NCBI GenBank assembly: GCA_937901915.1 | Contig: CALGUD010000028.1 | Span: forward strand, 8,475-72,474 | Source of the DNA: an uncultured Flavobacteriaceae bacterium | GTDB taxonomy: Bacteria > Bacteroidota > Bacteroidia > Flavobacteriales > Flavobacteriaceae | DNA length: 64,000 nt | Direction of reading: 5' to 3' | Shown: positions 53,801-61,923 of the stretch, piece after piece | Position numbering within the stretch: position 1 is the first letter of the stretch | How the letters are laid out: each line of letters begins with the position of its first letter | Program-made: the position numbers and the translations under genes | The notes under the pieces: model-generated | What the model was told of the DNA's origin: nothing | What the model saw: the letters and a program-made list of their open reading frames with translations, nothing else | The model's database searches: none

Positions 53801-53993
53801 AGATATAGAATTTCAGACTGCCTGTTCAGCAGCATGTTCTACAAATGCCATGGTATTTGGAGATATTAATGATAAAGAAAGCGAAGTATCCGGATTACTG
53901 GAAAGCGATCGGATGTATCACTTACTGGAACATGTGGGAACAAAACCAAATGTGTTTTACCACGTAAAAGTGAGAAATACAGAAACAGCTTAA
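50853..53993 (+). CDS. actB: Alternative Complex III iron-sulfur subunit ActB
   Basis: The 1046-residue subunit has an N-terminal twin-arginine signal, TRRDFLKYVGFST (Arg52-Arg53), with lipobox TLAAC (Cys71). A molybdopterin-oxidoreductase-like domain follows (about 75-730), without an obvious cofactor-coordinating Cys, as expected for ActB. The C-terminal iron-sulfur domain (about 785-1046) carries four clusters: CTGCGACVIAC, CQHCNHAPCETVC, CVGTRYCANNC and CSMCIQ with the later ACSAAC. It lies 32 bases after actA. Confidence 0.93.
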   Translation: MASNKKYWKSVEELNPNSSVMETLKQNEFVEEIPVDKFLGDKENLESSSTTRRDFLKYVGFSTAAATLAACEGPVKTAIPYVVQPEQIRPGVANLYATTIADGYDFASILIKTREGRPIKVENNKETAINGSANARVQASVLSLYDSLRVQGPKLKGEYVTWDALDADVISKLETAQQSGKQIALLTQTYASPSTTKLIAEFSSRYGNVKHVQYDAISEDAALNAFESKYGVRALADYDFSKAEVIVSFGADFLSNWQGGGYDAGYAKGRVPKNGKMSRHIQFESNMTLSGANADNRVALTPSQQKIALAKFYGYLNTKSVPGDLPEAVDAIIKQAVVEVRAKGSRAVVVTGIQDVDAQRIVLAINESLNSAAFDTSAPKLIRQGNTEEVITLINDMKSGRVGALIMSGVNPVYTLPEASGFEEALKGVNLSVTFSTKEDETSTLSQYIAAESHYLESWGDVEMKRGYYSITQPTIRPLFNTRQFQEALLKWTGNDITYHDYIKDNWDSGILNGSSWNQAVHDGFFKASSPISNVETENVVGETSAEQDQENVPTTGAEVTDAMLSKLASNSSSSLELLLYPKVGMGNGQQANNPWLQEFPDPITRVSWDNYITISKSDAEALGLENDHAANGGLNGSYVKVETADGQSLVAPVIIQPGQANGSVGLSFGYGRKKGLKEEMQTGVNAYKLYSNFRDVQTVKLEKVSGIHEFACVQLHNTLMGRGDIVKETTLQVFNTKDASEWNPMPHVSINHQNVPVTSPSADLWEGFDHSIGHHFNLSIDLNACTGCGACVIACHAENNVPVVGKAEVRKSRDMHWLRIDRYYSSEDTFKDDYIKKDELDGLWGDKGSLGGFGEMESPSKDPQVVFQPVMCQHCNHAPCETVCPVAATSHSNQGQNHMAYNRCVGTRYCANNCPYKVRRFNWFLYNNNDEFDFHMNDDLGRMVLNPDVVVRSRGVMEKCSMCIQKTQKTILDAKREGRGIKDIEFQTACSAACSTNAMVFGDINDKESEVSGLLESDRMYHLLEHVGTKPNVFYHVKVRNTETA

Positions 53994-54031
53994 TCAATAA
54001 TTAGTAATAAAGAAATAATTATATAAGTATT

Positions 54032-55762
54032 ATGGCGTCGCATTACGAAGCACCTATACGTAAACCCTTAGTAACCGGAGATAAAAGTTATCACGATGTA
54101 ACGGTTGATATTGCAGCACCGGTAGAGGGAAGAGCTAACAAACAATGGTGGATAGTTTTCTCTATTGCTTTAGCAGCATTTCTCTGGGGAGTGGGCAGTA
54201 TCATTTATACAATCTCAACAGGTATTGGTACCTGGGGCCTAAATAAAACTGTTGGTTGGGCCTGGGATATCACTAACTTTGTTTGGTGGGTTGGTATCGG
54301 TCACGCAGGAACATTAATTTCGGCGGTACTTTTACTTTTCCGTCAAAAATGGAGAATGGCCATTAACCGTTCAGCTGAGGCAATGACTATTTTCTCAGTT
54401 GTGCAGGCCGGACTTTTTCCAATCATTCACATGGGTCGCCCTTGGTTAGGATACTGGGTACTACCCATTCCAAACCAGTTCGGGTCGCTATGGGTAAACT
54501 TTAATTCGCCCTTACTCTGGGACGTATTTGCAATCTCAACATATCTCTCCGTTTCATTGGTTTTCTGGTGGACAGGGTTATTGCCGGATTTTGCAATGAT
54601 TCGTGACAGGGCAGTAAAGCCTTTTCAAAAGAAAATATACAGTCTTGTAAGTTTTGGATGGAGCGGACGGGCTAAAGATTGGCAACGTTTTGAAGAAGTA
54701 TCACTGGTACTTGCAGGTTTGGCAACTCCACTTGTACTCTCCGTACACACTATTGTATCATTTGACTTTGCTACTTCCGTGATTCCGGGTTGGCATACCA
54801 CCATATTTCCACCATATTTTGTTGCAGGAGCTGTTTTTTCAGGTTTTGCGATGGTAAATACACTTCTTATCATCATGCGTAAAGTATGTAATCTTGAAGA
54901 TTATATTACTGTTCAGCATATTGAATTAATGAACATCGTAATTATGATTACAGGTTCAATAGTGGGATGTGCATATATTACGGAATTATTTGTAGCATGG
55001 TATTCCGGAGTGGAATATGAACAGTATGCATTCCTTAACAGGGCAACAGGACCTTACTGGTGGGCATACTGGGCAATGATGACATGTAACGTGTTCTCTC
55101 CGCAGTTTATGTGGTCTAAGAGATTGCGTACAAGTATCATGTTCTCCTTTATTATATCAATCGTTGTAAATATTGGTATGTGGTTTGAGCGTTTTGTAAT
55201 CATTGTTACTTCACTGCACAGGGATTATTTACCGTCATCATGGACCATGTTCTCACCAACTTTTGTAGATATTGGAATTTTTATAGGTACAATCGGGTTC
55301 TTTTTTGTATTGTTCCTTCTGTATGCACGTACATTCCCAGTAATTGCTCAAGCGGAAGTAAAAACAATACTAAAATCATCCGGTGAAAGATACAAGAGGT
55401 TAAGAGAAGGAGGAAAAACCCTGGTAGGGGCAGCAACCGATCAAAGAACCTCGGGAAAAGTAATTACGGATATTACAGATACCGAAAAAGATATTGATGA
55501 TAAAGCAAAAAAAATAGATGAGTTGTTTGCCAGGATCGGAAAGTTTGATCCGGAAACTCAACAAGCAGACGACCTTACAAAAATTGATGGTATTGATTCA
55601 TTAATGGAAGATACCTTAAACAAAGTCGGAATATATACCTATGTTCAGATTAGTAAGATGAGAACAAAAGAATATGGTCTGTTAGAATCTCTCACAGCTA
55701 CCCTTCCGGGTAAGGCAAAGCGTGAAGATTGGGCAGGGCAGGCTAAAAATTTAATAAAATAA
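54032..55762 (+). CDS. actC: Alternative Complex III integral-membrane subunit ActC, with C-terminal tail
   Basis: Residues 1-455 are the NrfD-type quinol-oxidising membrane subunit, with eight to ten helices and conserved histidines (GIGHAGTLISAVLLL, IIHMGRPWLGYWVLP). Residues about 456-576 form a long C-terminal extension that the family does not usually have: a hydrophilic linker, then DDLTKIDGIDSLMEDTLNKVGI, a helix-hairpin-helix-like segment, and an end of the DWAGQAKNLIK type. This resembles the HhH domains seen on some flavobacterial ribosomal proteins. The extension probably lies on the cytoplasmic side. Confidence 0.92.
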   Translation: MASHYEAPIRKPLVTGDKSYHDVTVDIAAPVEGRANKQWWIVFSIALAAFLWGVGSIIYTISTGIGTWGLNKTVGWAWDITNFVWWVGIGHAGTLISAVLLLFRQKWRMAINRSAEAMTIFSVVQAGLFPIIHMGRPWLGYWVLPIPNQFGSLWVNFNSPLLWDVFAISTYLSVSLVFWWTGLLPDFAMIRDRAVKPFQKKIYSLVSFGWSGRAKDWQRFEEVSLVLAGLATPLVLSVHTIVSFDFATSVIPGWHTTIFPPYFVAGAVFSGFAMVNTLLIIMRKVCNLEDYITVQHIELMNIVIMITGSIVGCAYITELFVAWYSGVEYEQYAFLNRATGPYWWAYWAMMTCNVFSPQFMWSKRLRTSIMFSFIISIVVNIGMWFERFVIIVTSLHRDYLPSSWTMFSPTFVDIGIFIGTIGFFFVLFLLYARTFPVIAQAEVKTILKSSGERYKRLREGGKTLVGAATDQRTSGKVITDITDTEKDIDDKAKKIDELFARIGKFDPETQQADDLTKIDGIDSLMEDTLNKVGIYTYVQISKMRTKEYGLLESLTATLPGKAKREDWAGQAKNLIK

Positions 55763-55764
55763 TT

Positions 55765-56289
55765 ATGGCATCAAAAATTGCACAGGCAATATATAACGAC
55801 GACGATGTGCTAATGTCAGCCGTAAAAAAAGTAAAAGCGGCACATTACCATATAGAAGAGGTTTACACCCCATTTCCGGTTCATGGACTTGATAAGGCTA
55901 TGGGACTTGAGCCTACTCGAATAGCTATCGCATCTTTCATGTATGGATTGGTTGGTTTAACAGTCGCTATTGTGATGATGGATTATATCATGATTGAAGA
56001 CTGGCCTCAGAATATTGGCGGTAAACCAAGCTTCAGCTATATCCAGAATATGCCGGCTTTTGTACCGATCATGTTTGAAATGACTGTATTTTTTGCTGCG
56101 CATTTAATGGTAATAACGTTTTATTTAAGAAGTAAGTTATGGCCATTCAAAACAGCCGAAAATCCGGATGTAAGGACCACTGACGATCATTTTTTAATGG
56201 AAGTGTCAGTTCATGGTAATGAAGATGATGTAATGAACCTGCTTCAGGATTCTGGAGCATTGGAAGTTAAAATTTTAGAAAAGCATTAA
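55765..56289 (+). CDS. actD: Alternative Complex III subunit ActD (DUF3341)
   Basis: The 174-residue protein has an N-terminal cytoplasmic part (VYTPFPVHGLDKAMGL) and two transmembrane helices (residues about 62-82 and 100-120), the usual DUF3341 layout. It starts two bases after the actC stop, so they are tightly coupled. It is a structural subunit without known cofactors. Confidence 0.92.
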   Translation: MASKIAQAIYNDDDVLMSAVKKVKAAHYHIEEVYTPFPVHGLDKAMGLEPTRIAIASFMYGLVGLTVAIVMMDYIMIEDWPQNIGGKPSFSYIQNMPAFVPIMFEMTVFFAAHLMVITFYLRSKLWPFKTAENPDVRTTDDHFLMEVSVHGNEDDVMNLLQDSGALEVKILEKH

Positions 56290-56293
56290 TATT

Positions 56294-56851
56294 ATGAAGA
56301 GCTTTATTAAAATAGGAATAGTACTTGGAGCTGCAGTTGTTATGACTTCATGTTTCAATAAATCTGAGCGAAACTATCAGTTTTTTCCAAATATGTATGA
56401 GCCTGTGCCTTATGAAGCCTTAGATGAATCTGATGCTTTTCCGGATGGTATGGAGGCATTGATACCTGCAGATGGTACAATATCCAGAGGTGGATCTCTG
56501 TATGAATACCCCGATACAAACGAAGGGTACGAGGCAGCGAAAGCTGGTTTAAAAAGTCCGTTAGATTCCGTAAGTAACGAAGCTAATCTCGCTAAGGGGA
56601 AGGTTTTATATGATATTTATTGTGCCATTTGCCATGGAGGTAAAGGAGACGGGCAGGGAACCTTAGTGCAGCGTGAGAAGTTTCTAGGGGTACCCAATTA
56701 TATAGACAGGGATATTACTGAAGGAAGCACTTACCATGTGATTTATCATGGTAGGAATTCAATGGGTTCGTACGCGGCACAATTAAATGACAAAGAACGC
56801 TGGCAGGTTACCGAGTATGTTATGCAACTCAGAGGGAATTTAGCAAAATAA
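56294..56851 (+). CDS. actE: Alternative Complex III monoheme lipoprotein ActE
   Basis: The 185-residue product has a lipoprotein signal with Cys20 (VVMTSC). One heme c site, CAICHG, follows near residue 112, with a distal Met near 150. It transfers electrons from the Act core to the terminal oxidase in current models. Confidence 0.93.
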   Translation: MKSFIKIGIVLGAAVVMTSCFNKSERNYQFFPNMYEPVPYEALDESDAFPDGMEALIPADGTISRGGSLYEYPDTNEGYEAAKAGLKSPLDSVSNEANLAKGKVLYDIYCAICHGGKGDGQGTLVQREKFLGVPNYIDRDITEGSTYHVIYHGRNSMGSYAAQLNDKERWQVTEYVMQLRGNLAK

Positions 56852-56882
56852 TGATTATCCAATAAAGAGAATTAATAGAGAT

Positions 56883-58220
56883 ATGTACACATTTTCAAAT
56901 AGATTAAGAATTGCTTCGTTCATTTTAATGGCAGTAGGTATTCTTGGTTTGGGATACGGGTTTTTATCAGCTCCTGGTACAGTAGAGGAGGCGAAAGCCA
57001 TAGTAGCAGCTTCCGAATCAGGACATGGCGGGCACGGAGATGCTTCACATGCTGAACCCGAAAATCATGGTAAAGTAACCGAAGTTCCCGGAGCAACGCA
57101 TGAAGCACATGATGCTGCACATGATATGCATGTATTTCATCAATTGCAAAACAAACCCTGGTCCGCATTATATGTGGCTGCTTTTTTCTTTATGATGATA
57201 TCACTGGGTGTACTTGCTTTCTATGCTATTCAAAGGGCGGCACAGGCCGGCTGGTCACCTGTTTTGTTTAGAGTTATGGAAGCTATAACAGCATATCTTT
57301 TACCAGGTGCATTAATTGTGTTTTTGATACTTCTTTTATCAGGATTACATATGAATCACCTGTTTGTATGGATGGATGCAGATGTAGTGGCAGGAGATAA
57401 ACTGCTTCAGGGTAAATCCGGATATTTAAGTGTCCCTTTCTTTTTAATCAGGGCAGCTATTTATATCGGAGGCTGGGTTGCATATCGCCATTTTTCAAGA
57501 AAATTCTCTTTAGCTCAGGATACAGCCGATGATGATATTAATTTTAAGAAGAATTTCAGAATATCAGCTGCATTTTTAGTCTTTTTCCTCGTTACAGAAT
57601 CAATGATGTCTTGGGATTGGATCATGAGTGTAGACCCTCACTGGTTCAGTACATTATTCGGATGGTATGTTTTTGCTAGTATGTTTGTGTCTGGCATAAC
57701 AGTTATAGCACTAATCAGTATTTATCTGAAATCTAAAGGATACCTCGAATTTGTAAATGACAGTCATATTCATGACCTTGCTAAATTTATGTTTGCTATG
57801 AGCGTTTTCTGGACCTATTTATGGTTCTCTCAGTTCATGCTAATATGGTATGCAAACATCCCGGAAGAAGTAACCTATTTCGTTACACGGATTGAAGATT
57901 ACGGACTTCCGTTCTTTGGGATGCTGGTAATGAATTTCGTGTTCCCGATATTAATATTAATGAATAGTGATTACAAACGTGTAAACTGGTTTGTGGTTAC
58001 TGCAGGAATCGTAATTTTATTAGGGCATTATATTGATATATTTAATATGATCATGCCTGCAACAGTAGGTGATAAATGGTATATTGGCATAGCAGAAATG
58101 GGAGGTATAGCATTTTTTGCGGGATTATTTATTTATGTAGTATTCTCCGCATTGGCAAAGGCACCATTACTTGCTAAGCGAAATCCATTTATTGAGGAAA
58201 GTAAACACTTTCATTATTAA
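56883..58220 (+). CDS. actF: Alternative Complex III membrane subunit ActF
   Basis: The 445-residue integral membrane subunit is homologous to ActC-like NrfD proteins and has about ten helices. A His-rich segment lies between the first two helices (residues about 47-87, with repeated HGGHGD and HEAHDAAHDMH patterns). It follows actE by 31 bases. Confidence 0.92.
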   Translation: MYTFSNRLRIASFILMAVGILGLGYGFLSAPGTVEEAKAIVAASESGHGGHGDASHAEPENHGKVTEVPGATHEAHDAAHDMHVFHQLQNKPWSALYVAAFFFMMISLGVLAFYAIQRAAQAGWSPVLFRVMEAITAYLLPGALIVFLILLLSGLHMNHLFVWMDADVVAGDKLLQGKSGYLSVPFFLIRAAIYIGGWVAYRHFSRKFSLAQDTADDDINFKKNFRISAAFLVFFLVTESMMSWDWIMSVDPHWFSTLFGWYVFASMFVSGITVIALISIYLKSKGYLEFVNDSHIHDLAKFMFAMSVFWTYLWFSQFMLIWYANIPEEVTYFVTRIEDYGLPFFGMLVMNFVFPILILMNSDYKRVNWFVVTAGIVILLGHYIDIFNMIMPATVGDKWYIGIAEMGGIAFFAGLFIYVVFSALAKAPLLAKRNPFIEESKHFHY

Positions 58221-58253
58221 TAAAATTTATAAAAAGTAAACAGGATATATAAC

Positions 58254-59315
58254 ATGACTGCTTTTTTAACCATAATAGTTCTTGTACTTGTTTTTATTGC
58301 CATTTGGCAAATGACAAAGATTTTTGAATTGTCTCAGCCTGCATCTGATAATTCTCAGATAGCAAACGATAAAGACAATAAATTAAATGGATATTTAATG
58401 TTCGCATTTTTAATATTCCTTTATTTACTTACCATATACTCTTTTTGGGAGTGGGGAGATGTAGTATTGGGTACCCCTGCTTCAGAGCATGGAGATCAAT
58501 ATGACAACCTCATGTACATATCAATGGTATTGATATTTTTTGTGCAAATCGTTACGCAGGCACTATTGCATTTTTTTGCCTACAAGTACAGAGGCCAGAA
58601 AGGTAAAAAAGCATTGTTTTACGCAGATAATGACAAATTGGAGTTTATCTGGACAATTATACCTGTTATAGTTCTTGCAGGATTAATCCTTTATGGATTA
58701 TATACATGGACAACCCTTATGGATATCAATGAAGATGAAGGCGATCCTATTATTGTTGAATTATATGCTCAACAGTTTAACTGGAAGGCAAGATACGCAG
58801 GTAATGATAATGTTTTAGGTGATGCAAATGTCCGTTTAATCGATTTGGATAATAACAATGTATTCGGAATCGATGAATCTGATCCCAATGCCCAGGATGA
58901 TGTAATATCATTTACAGAACTGCATTTACCGGTAAACAGAAAAATAATTTTTAAAATGCGTTCGCAGGATGTACTCCACTCGGCTTATATGCCACATTTC
59001 AGGGCGCAGATGAATGTTGTTCCGGGAATGGTCACTCAATTCTCTTTTACACCATCGGTCACTTCAGAAGAAATGAGAAAAGATCCGGGTATTACTAAAA
59101 AAGTTCAGAAAATAAATAAACTCAGGGCAGACAGAAGAGCAAAAGGAGAAGATGCCGATCCGTGGGAATTTGATTATGCTCTTATTTGTAATAAAATTTG
59201 TGGGACTTCACACTACAATATGCAAATGAAAATTATAGTGGAAACCCAGGAAGAATACGATGCCTGGATGGAACAGCAACAAACATTCCAACAATCAAGA
59301 GTAGTAGCAGAGTAA
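58254..59315 (+). CDS. coxB: cytochrome c oxidase subunit II
   Basis: The 353-residue subunit has N-terminal transmembrane helices (two for the standard fold plus an extra leading helix), then the cupredoxin domain. The binuclear CuA site is intact: His in DVLHSAYMPHF, and CNKICGTSHYNMQM (both cysteines, His and Met). It receives electrons from ActE or a cytochrome c and passes them to subunit I. The 33-base spacing to actF and the shared strand place it in the act operon. Confidence 0.94.
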   Translation: MTAFLTIIVLVLVFIAIWQMTKIFELSQPASDNSQIANDKDNKLNGYLMFAFLIFLYLLTIYSFWEWGDVVLGTPASEHGDQYDNLMYISMVLIFFVQIVTQALLHFFAYKYRGQKGKKALFYADNDKLEFIWTIIPVIVLAGLILYGLYTWTTLMDINEDEGDPIIVELYAQQFNWKARYAGNDNVLGDANVRLIDLDNNNVFGIDESDPNAQDDVISFTELHLPVNRKIIFKMRSQDVLHSAYMPHFRAQMNVVPGMVTQFSFTPSVTSEEMRKDPGITKKVQKINKLRADRRAKGEDADPWEFDYALICNKICGTSHYNMQMKIIVETQEEYDAWMEQQQTFQQSRVVAE

Positions 59316-59368
59316 CACTGTATTATAGAAAAATATTATTTAACAATATATAAGAAATAGAATAGATT

Positions 59369-61189
59369 ATGTCAGCAACAGCAGCACACGCAGAAGATCA
59401 CGAACACGATCATGGACATCATCACAAAGAGACTTTTGTAACCAAATATATATTTAGTCAGGATCATAAAATGATCTCCAAACAGTATTTAATTACTGGT
59501 TTAATCATGGGGACCATCGGTATTGCAATGTCACTGCTGTTTAGAATGCAATTGGCATGGCCGGGTGAATCTTTTGCAATTTATGAGATCTTGTTGGGCG
59601 ACAAATGGGCTCCTAATGGAGTAATGGATCCGAACATTTATCTGGCATTAGTAACTATTCACGGAACCATTATGGTGTTCTTTGTACTTACCGCCGGGTT
59701 GAGTGGTACTTTCAGTAACCTTCTTATCCCGTTACAAATCGGGGCAAGGGATATGGCTTCAGGGTTCCTTAATATGGTTTCTTACTGGCTGTTCTTCCTG
59801 TCCAGTGTTATCATGGTTATTTCACTTTTTGTTGAAGCAGGGCCTGCAGCTGCCGGATGGACCATCTATCCGCCATTAAGCGCATTGCCACAAGCCCAGG
59901 GAGGTTCCGGGGCAGGTATGACACTTTGGTTGGTATCTATGGCTATATTTATCGCTTCGTCATTATTGGGGTCATTAAATTATATTGTTACTGTAATAAA
60001 CCTAAGAACAAAAGGAATGTCAATGACAAGATTGCCACTTACTATCTGGGCTTTCTTTGTTACTGCTATTATAGGTGTTGTTTCTTTCCCTGTGTTATTG
60101 TCAGCAGCTTTAATGTTGATCATGGACAGAAGTTTTGGAACTTCATTCTTCCTTTCCGATATATTTATACAGGGTGAAGCTTTACACTACCAGGGAGGTT
60201 CCCCGGTATTGTTTGAGCATTTATTCTGGTTCCTGGGTCACCCCGAAGTATATATTGTAATATTACCTGCATTGGGTATTACTTCAGAAGTAATAGCAAC
60301 CAATTCCCGTAAACCTATTTTCGGTTACCGGGCCATGGTGGCATCTATCCTTGCCATTGCGTTTCTTTCAACCATTGTATGGGGCCACCATATGTTTGTA
60401 TCCGGGATGAACCCGTTTTTAGGATCCGTATTTACATTTACAACATTATTAATCGCTATACCATCTGCTGTAAAAGCATTTAACTATATCACAACTCTCT
60501 GGAAAGGAAATTTACAAATGAATCCGGGAATGTTATTCTCCATTGCTTTGGTATCTACATTTATTTCAGGAGGATTAACAGGTATTATTTTAGGAGATAG
60601 TGCGTTGGATATCAATGTACATGATACATACTTTGTAGTGGCACACTTTCACCTGGTAATGGGTATATCAGCCTTATACGGATTATTTGCAGGGGTATAT
60701 CACTGGTTCCCTAAAATGTTTGGAAGAATGTTGAATAAAAACCTGGGTTATGTGCATTTCTGGGTTACAGCGGTATGTGCATATGGGGTATTTTTCCCGA
60801 TGCACTTTGTAGGGATGGCAGGATTACCAAGACGTTACTATACGAATACTAGTTTCCCTATGTTTGACGACCTTTCGGATGTACAGGTAGTAATGACCGT
60901 ATTTGCATTGATTGCAGGTGCAGCACAGTTAGTGTTTGCATACAATTTTGTAAGAAGTATATTTTACGGACAAAGATCTCCGCAGAATCCATGGAGTTCC
61001 AACACGTTAGAGTGGACAGCTCCGGTAGAGCATATGCACGGAAACTGGCCAGGAGCAATACCACATGTACATCGTTGGCCTTATGATTACAGTAAAACAA
61101 ATGAAAACGGCGAATATGTGATCCCTGGACAGGATTTTGTACCGCAGCACATTCCTTTACAGGAAGATGAAGAAGAATTGAATCATTAA
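59369..61189 (+). CDS. coxA: cytochrome c oxidase subunit I
   Basis: The 606-residue subunit has 12 transmembrane helices. The heme a ligand is in VTIHGTIMVFF. The CuB site is in GHPEVYIVILP with the cross-linked tyrosine and WGHHMFVSG, and heme a3 binds in VAHFHLVMG. A His-rich N terminus (residues 5-20, EDHEHDHGHHH) precedes the first helix and may bind copper. It is the last gene of the operon, followed by a terminator at 61220-61246. Confidence 0.96.
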   Translation: MSATAAHAEDHEHDHGHHHKETFVTKYIFSQDHKMISKQYLITGLIMGTIGIAMSLLFRMQLAWPGESFAIYEILLGDKWAPNGVMDPNIYLALVTIHGTIMVFFVLTAGLSGTFSNLLIPLQIGARDMASGFLNMVSYWLFFLSSVIMVISLFVEAGPAAAGWTIYPPLSALPQAQGGSGAGMTLWLVSMAIFIASSLLGSLNYIVTVINLRTKGMSMTRLPLTIWAFFVTAIIGVVSFPVLLSAALMLIMDRSFGTSFFLSDIFIQGEALHYQGGSPVLFEHLFWFLGHPEVYIVILPALGITSEVIATNSRKPIFGYRAMVASILAIAFLSTIVWGHHMFVSGMNPFLGSVFTFTTLLIAIPSAVKAFNYITTLWKGNLQMNPGMLFSIALVSTFISGGLTGIILGDSALDINVHDTYFVVAHFHLVMGISALYGLFAGVYHWFPKMFGRMLNKNLGYVHFWVTAVCAYGVFFPMHFVGMAGLPRRYYTNTSFPMFDDLSDVQVVMTVFALIAGAAQLVFAYNFVRSIFYGQRSPQNPWSSNTLEWTAPVEHMHGNWPGAIPHVHRWPYDYSKTNENGEYVIPGQDFVPQHIPLQEDEEELNH

Positions 61190-61219
61190 TACATACGTAT
61201 AATACTATAAATTTGAAAG

Positions 61220-61246
61220 GCCTTTCCACATTTGGAAAGGCTTTTT
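61220..61246 (+). terminator. terminator of the act-cox operon
   Basis: GCCTTTCC (61220-61227) pairs with GGAAAGGC (61234-61241) around ACATTT, followed by five T residues. It ends the 11.6-kb operon about 30 bases after coxA. Confidence 0.9.
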
Positions 61247-61249
61247 ATT

Positions 61250-61257
61250 TATATTTG
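61250..61257 (+). promoter_or_regulatory. -7 box of the small secreted-protein gene
   Basis: TATATTTG matches the TAnnTTTG box. A TTTG at 61231-61234 is a bit close (15 bases), and overlaps the terminator stem. Expression may also come from read-through. Confidence 0.35.
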
Positions 61258-61305
61258 GTTGCTGTATGGATGATCTCAACTTTAATATTTATAAGTAAAT
61301 CAATT

Positions 61306-61812
61306 ATGAAGGGTATTTATATTTTACTTCTATTTACTACAGCCAATCTATTGTCGCAGGAGAATTATGTTAAAATTCCTTCAGCAAAAACGCAAAATCC
61401 CAGTTTTATTTTTAATGAATATATAATTGGCAGTGAGACCTTATTAAATAGTTTAGGATCTTCAGAAAAAGAATTAAAGAAAGTAGTTAAGGAAATATCA
61501 GTTTTAAAAGGTAAGCCAAAAAAAGGGCAGGAAGATTATTATAATCTTTCTGAATATGGAATTTTATTTGTGGATGTAAAGAAAAAAATAGCTTCCAAAA
61601 GCCAGTCACAATTAAATAAATTTTTTGGCCTAAACCCTCAAAATGAAATCTATGTTGACGGGTACCTGGTTGAAAGTAAAAAATATGAAATTGCTTTAGC
61701 AAGTATCATTGAAATTGAATTCATAGAACCCGGTCCTGTTAATAAACTTGAGCAAAGAGCCCTGAATATATGGACTTTGAATAAAAATGAGCGATATGTC
61801 AAAATTAACTAG
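61306..61812 (+). CDS. secreted protein of unknown function
   Basis: The 168-residue product has a signal peptide (GIYILLLFTTANLLSQ). A mature helical/beta part follows. The C-terminal third, EIYVDGYLVESKKYEIALASI, has a faint resemblance to the YVDG...IESIEV strand of TonB-receptor plugs. I do not recognise a family. The ATG at 61306 is chosen because upstream codons lie in and just after the terminator and promoter. It converges on pckA with a shared terminator between. Confidence 0.65.
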   Translation: MKGIYILLLFTTANLLSQENYVKIPSAKTQNPSFIFNEYIIGSETLLNSLGSSEKELKKVVKEISVLKGKPKKGQEDYYNLSEYGILFVDVKKKIASKSQSQLNKFFGLNPQNEIYVDGYLVESKKYEIALASIIEIEFIEPGPVNKLEQRALNIWTLNKNERYVKIN

Positions 61813-61862
61813 AAATAATTTGGTTTGTTTTTTAAAGAGCCTAGGGATAGACAGAAACAAGA

Positions 61863-61897
61863 AAACTTCTCCAAAGTTTAAAACTTTAGAGAAGTTT
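61863..61897. terminator. bidirectional terminator between the small protein and pckA
   Basis: AAACTTCTC (61863-61871) pairs with GAGAAGTTT (61889-61897), with further AAAG/CTTT pairing inside. Each side has T-rich flanks. Confidence 0.7.
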
Positions 61898-61923
61898 ATA
61901 TTATTAAATAGCTTATCAAAATT

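Noticed and set aside
61213..61305. Longer start for the small secreted protein
   Set aside because: Those 31 codons run through the act-cox terminator and a promoter-like box, and they would hide the signal peptide.
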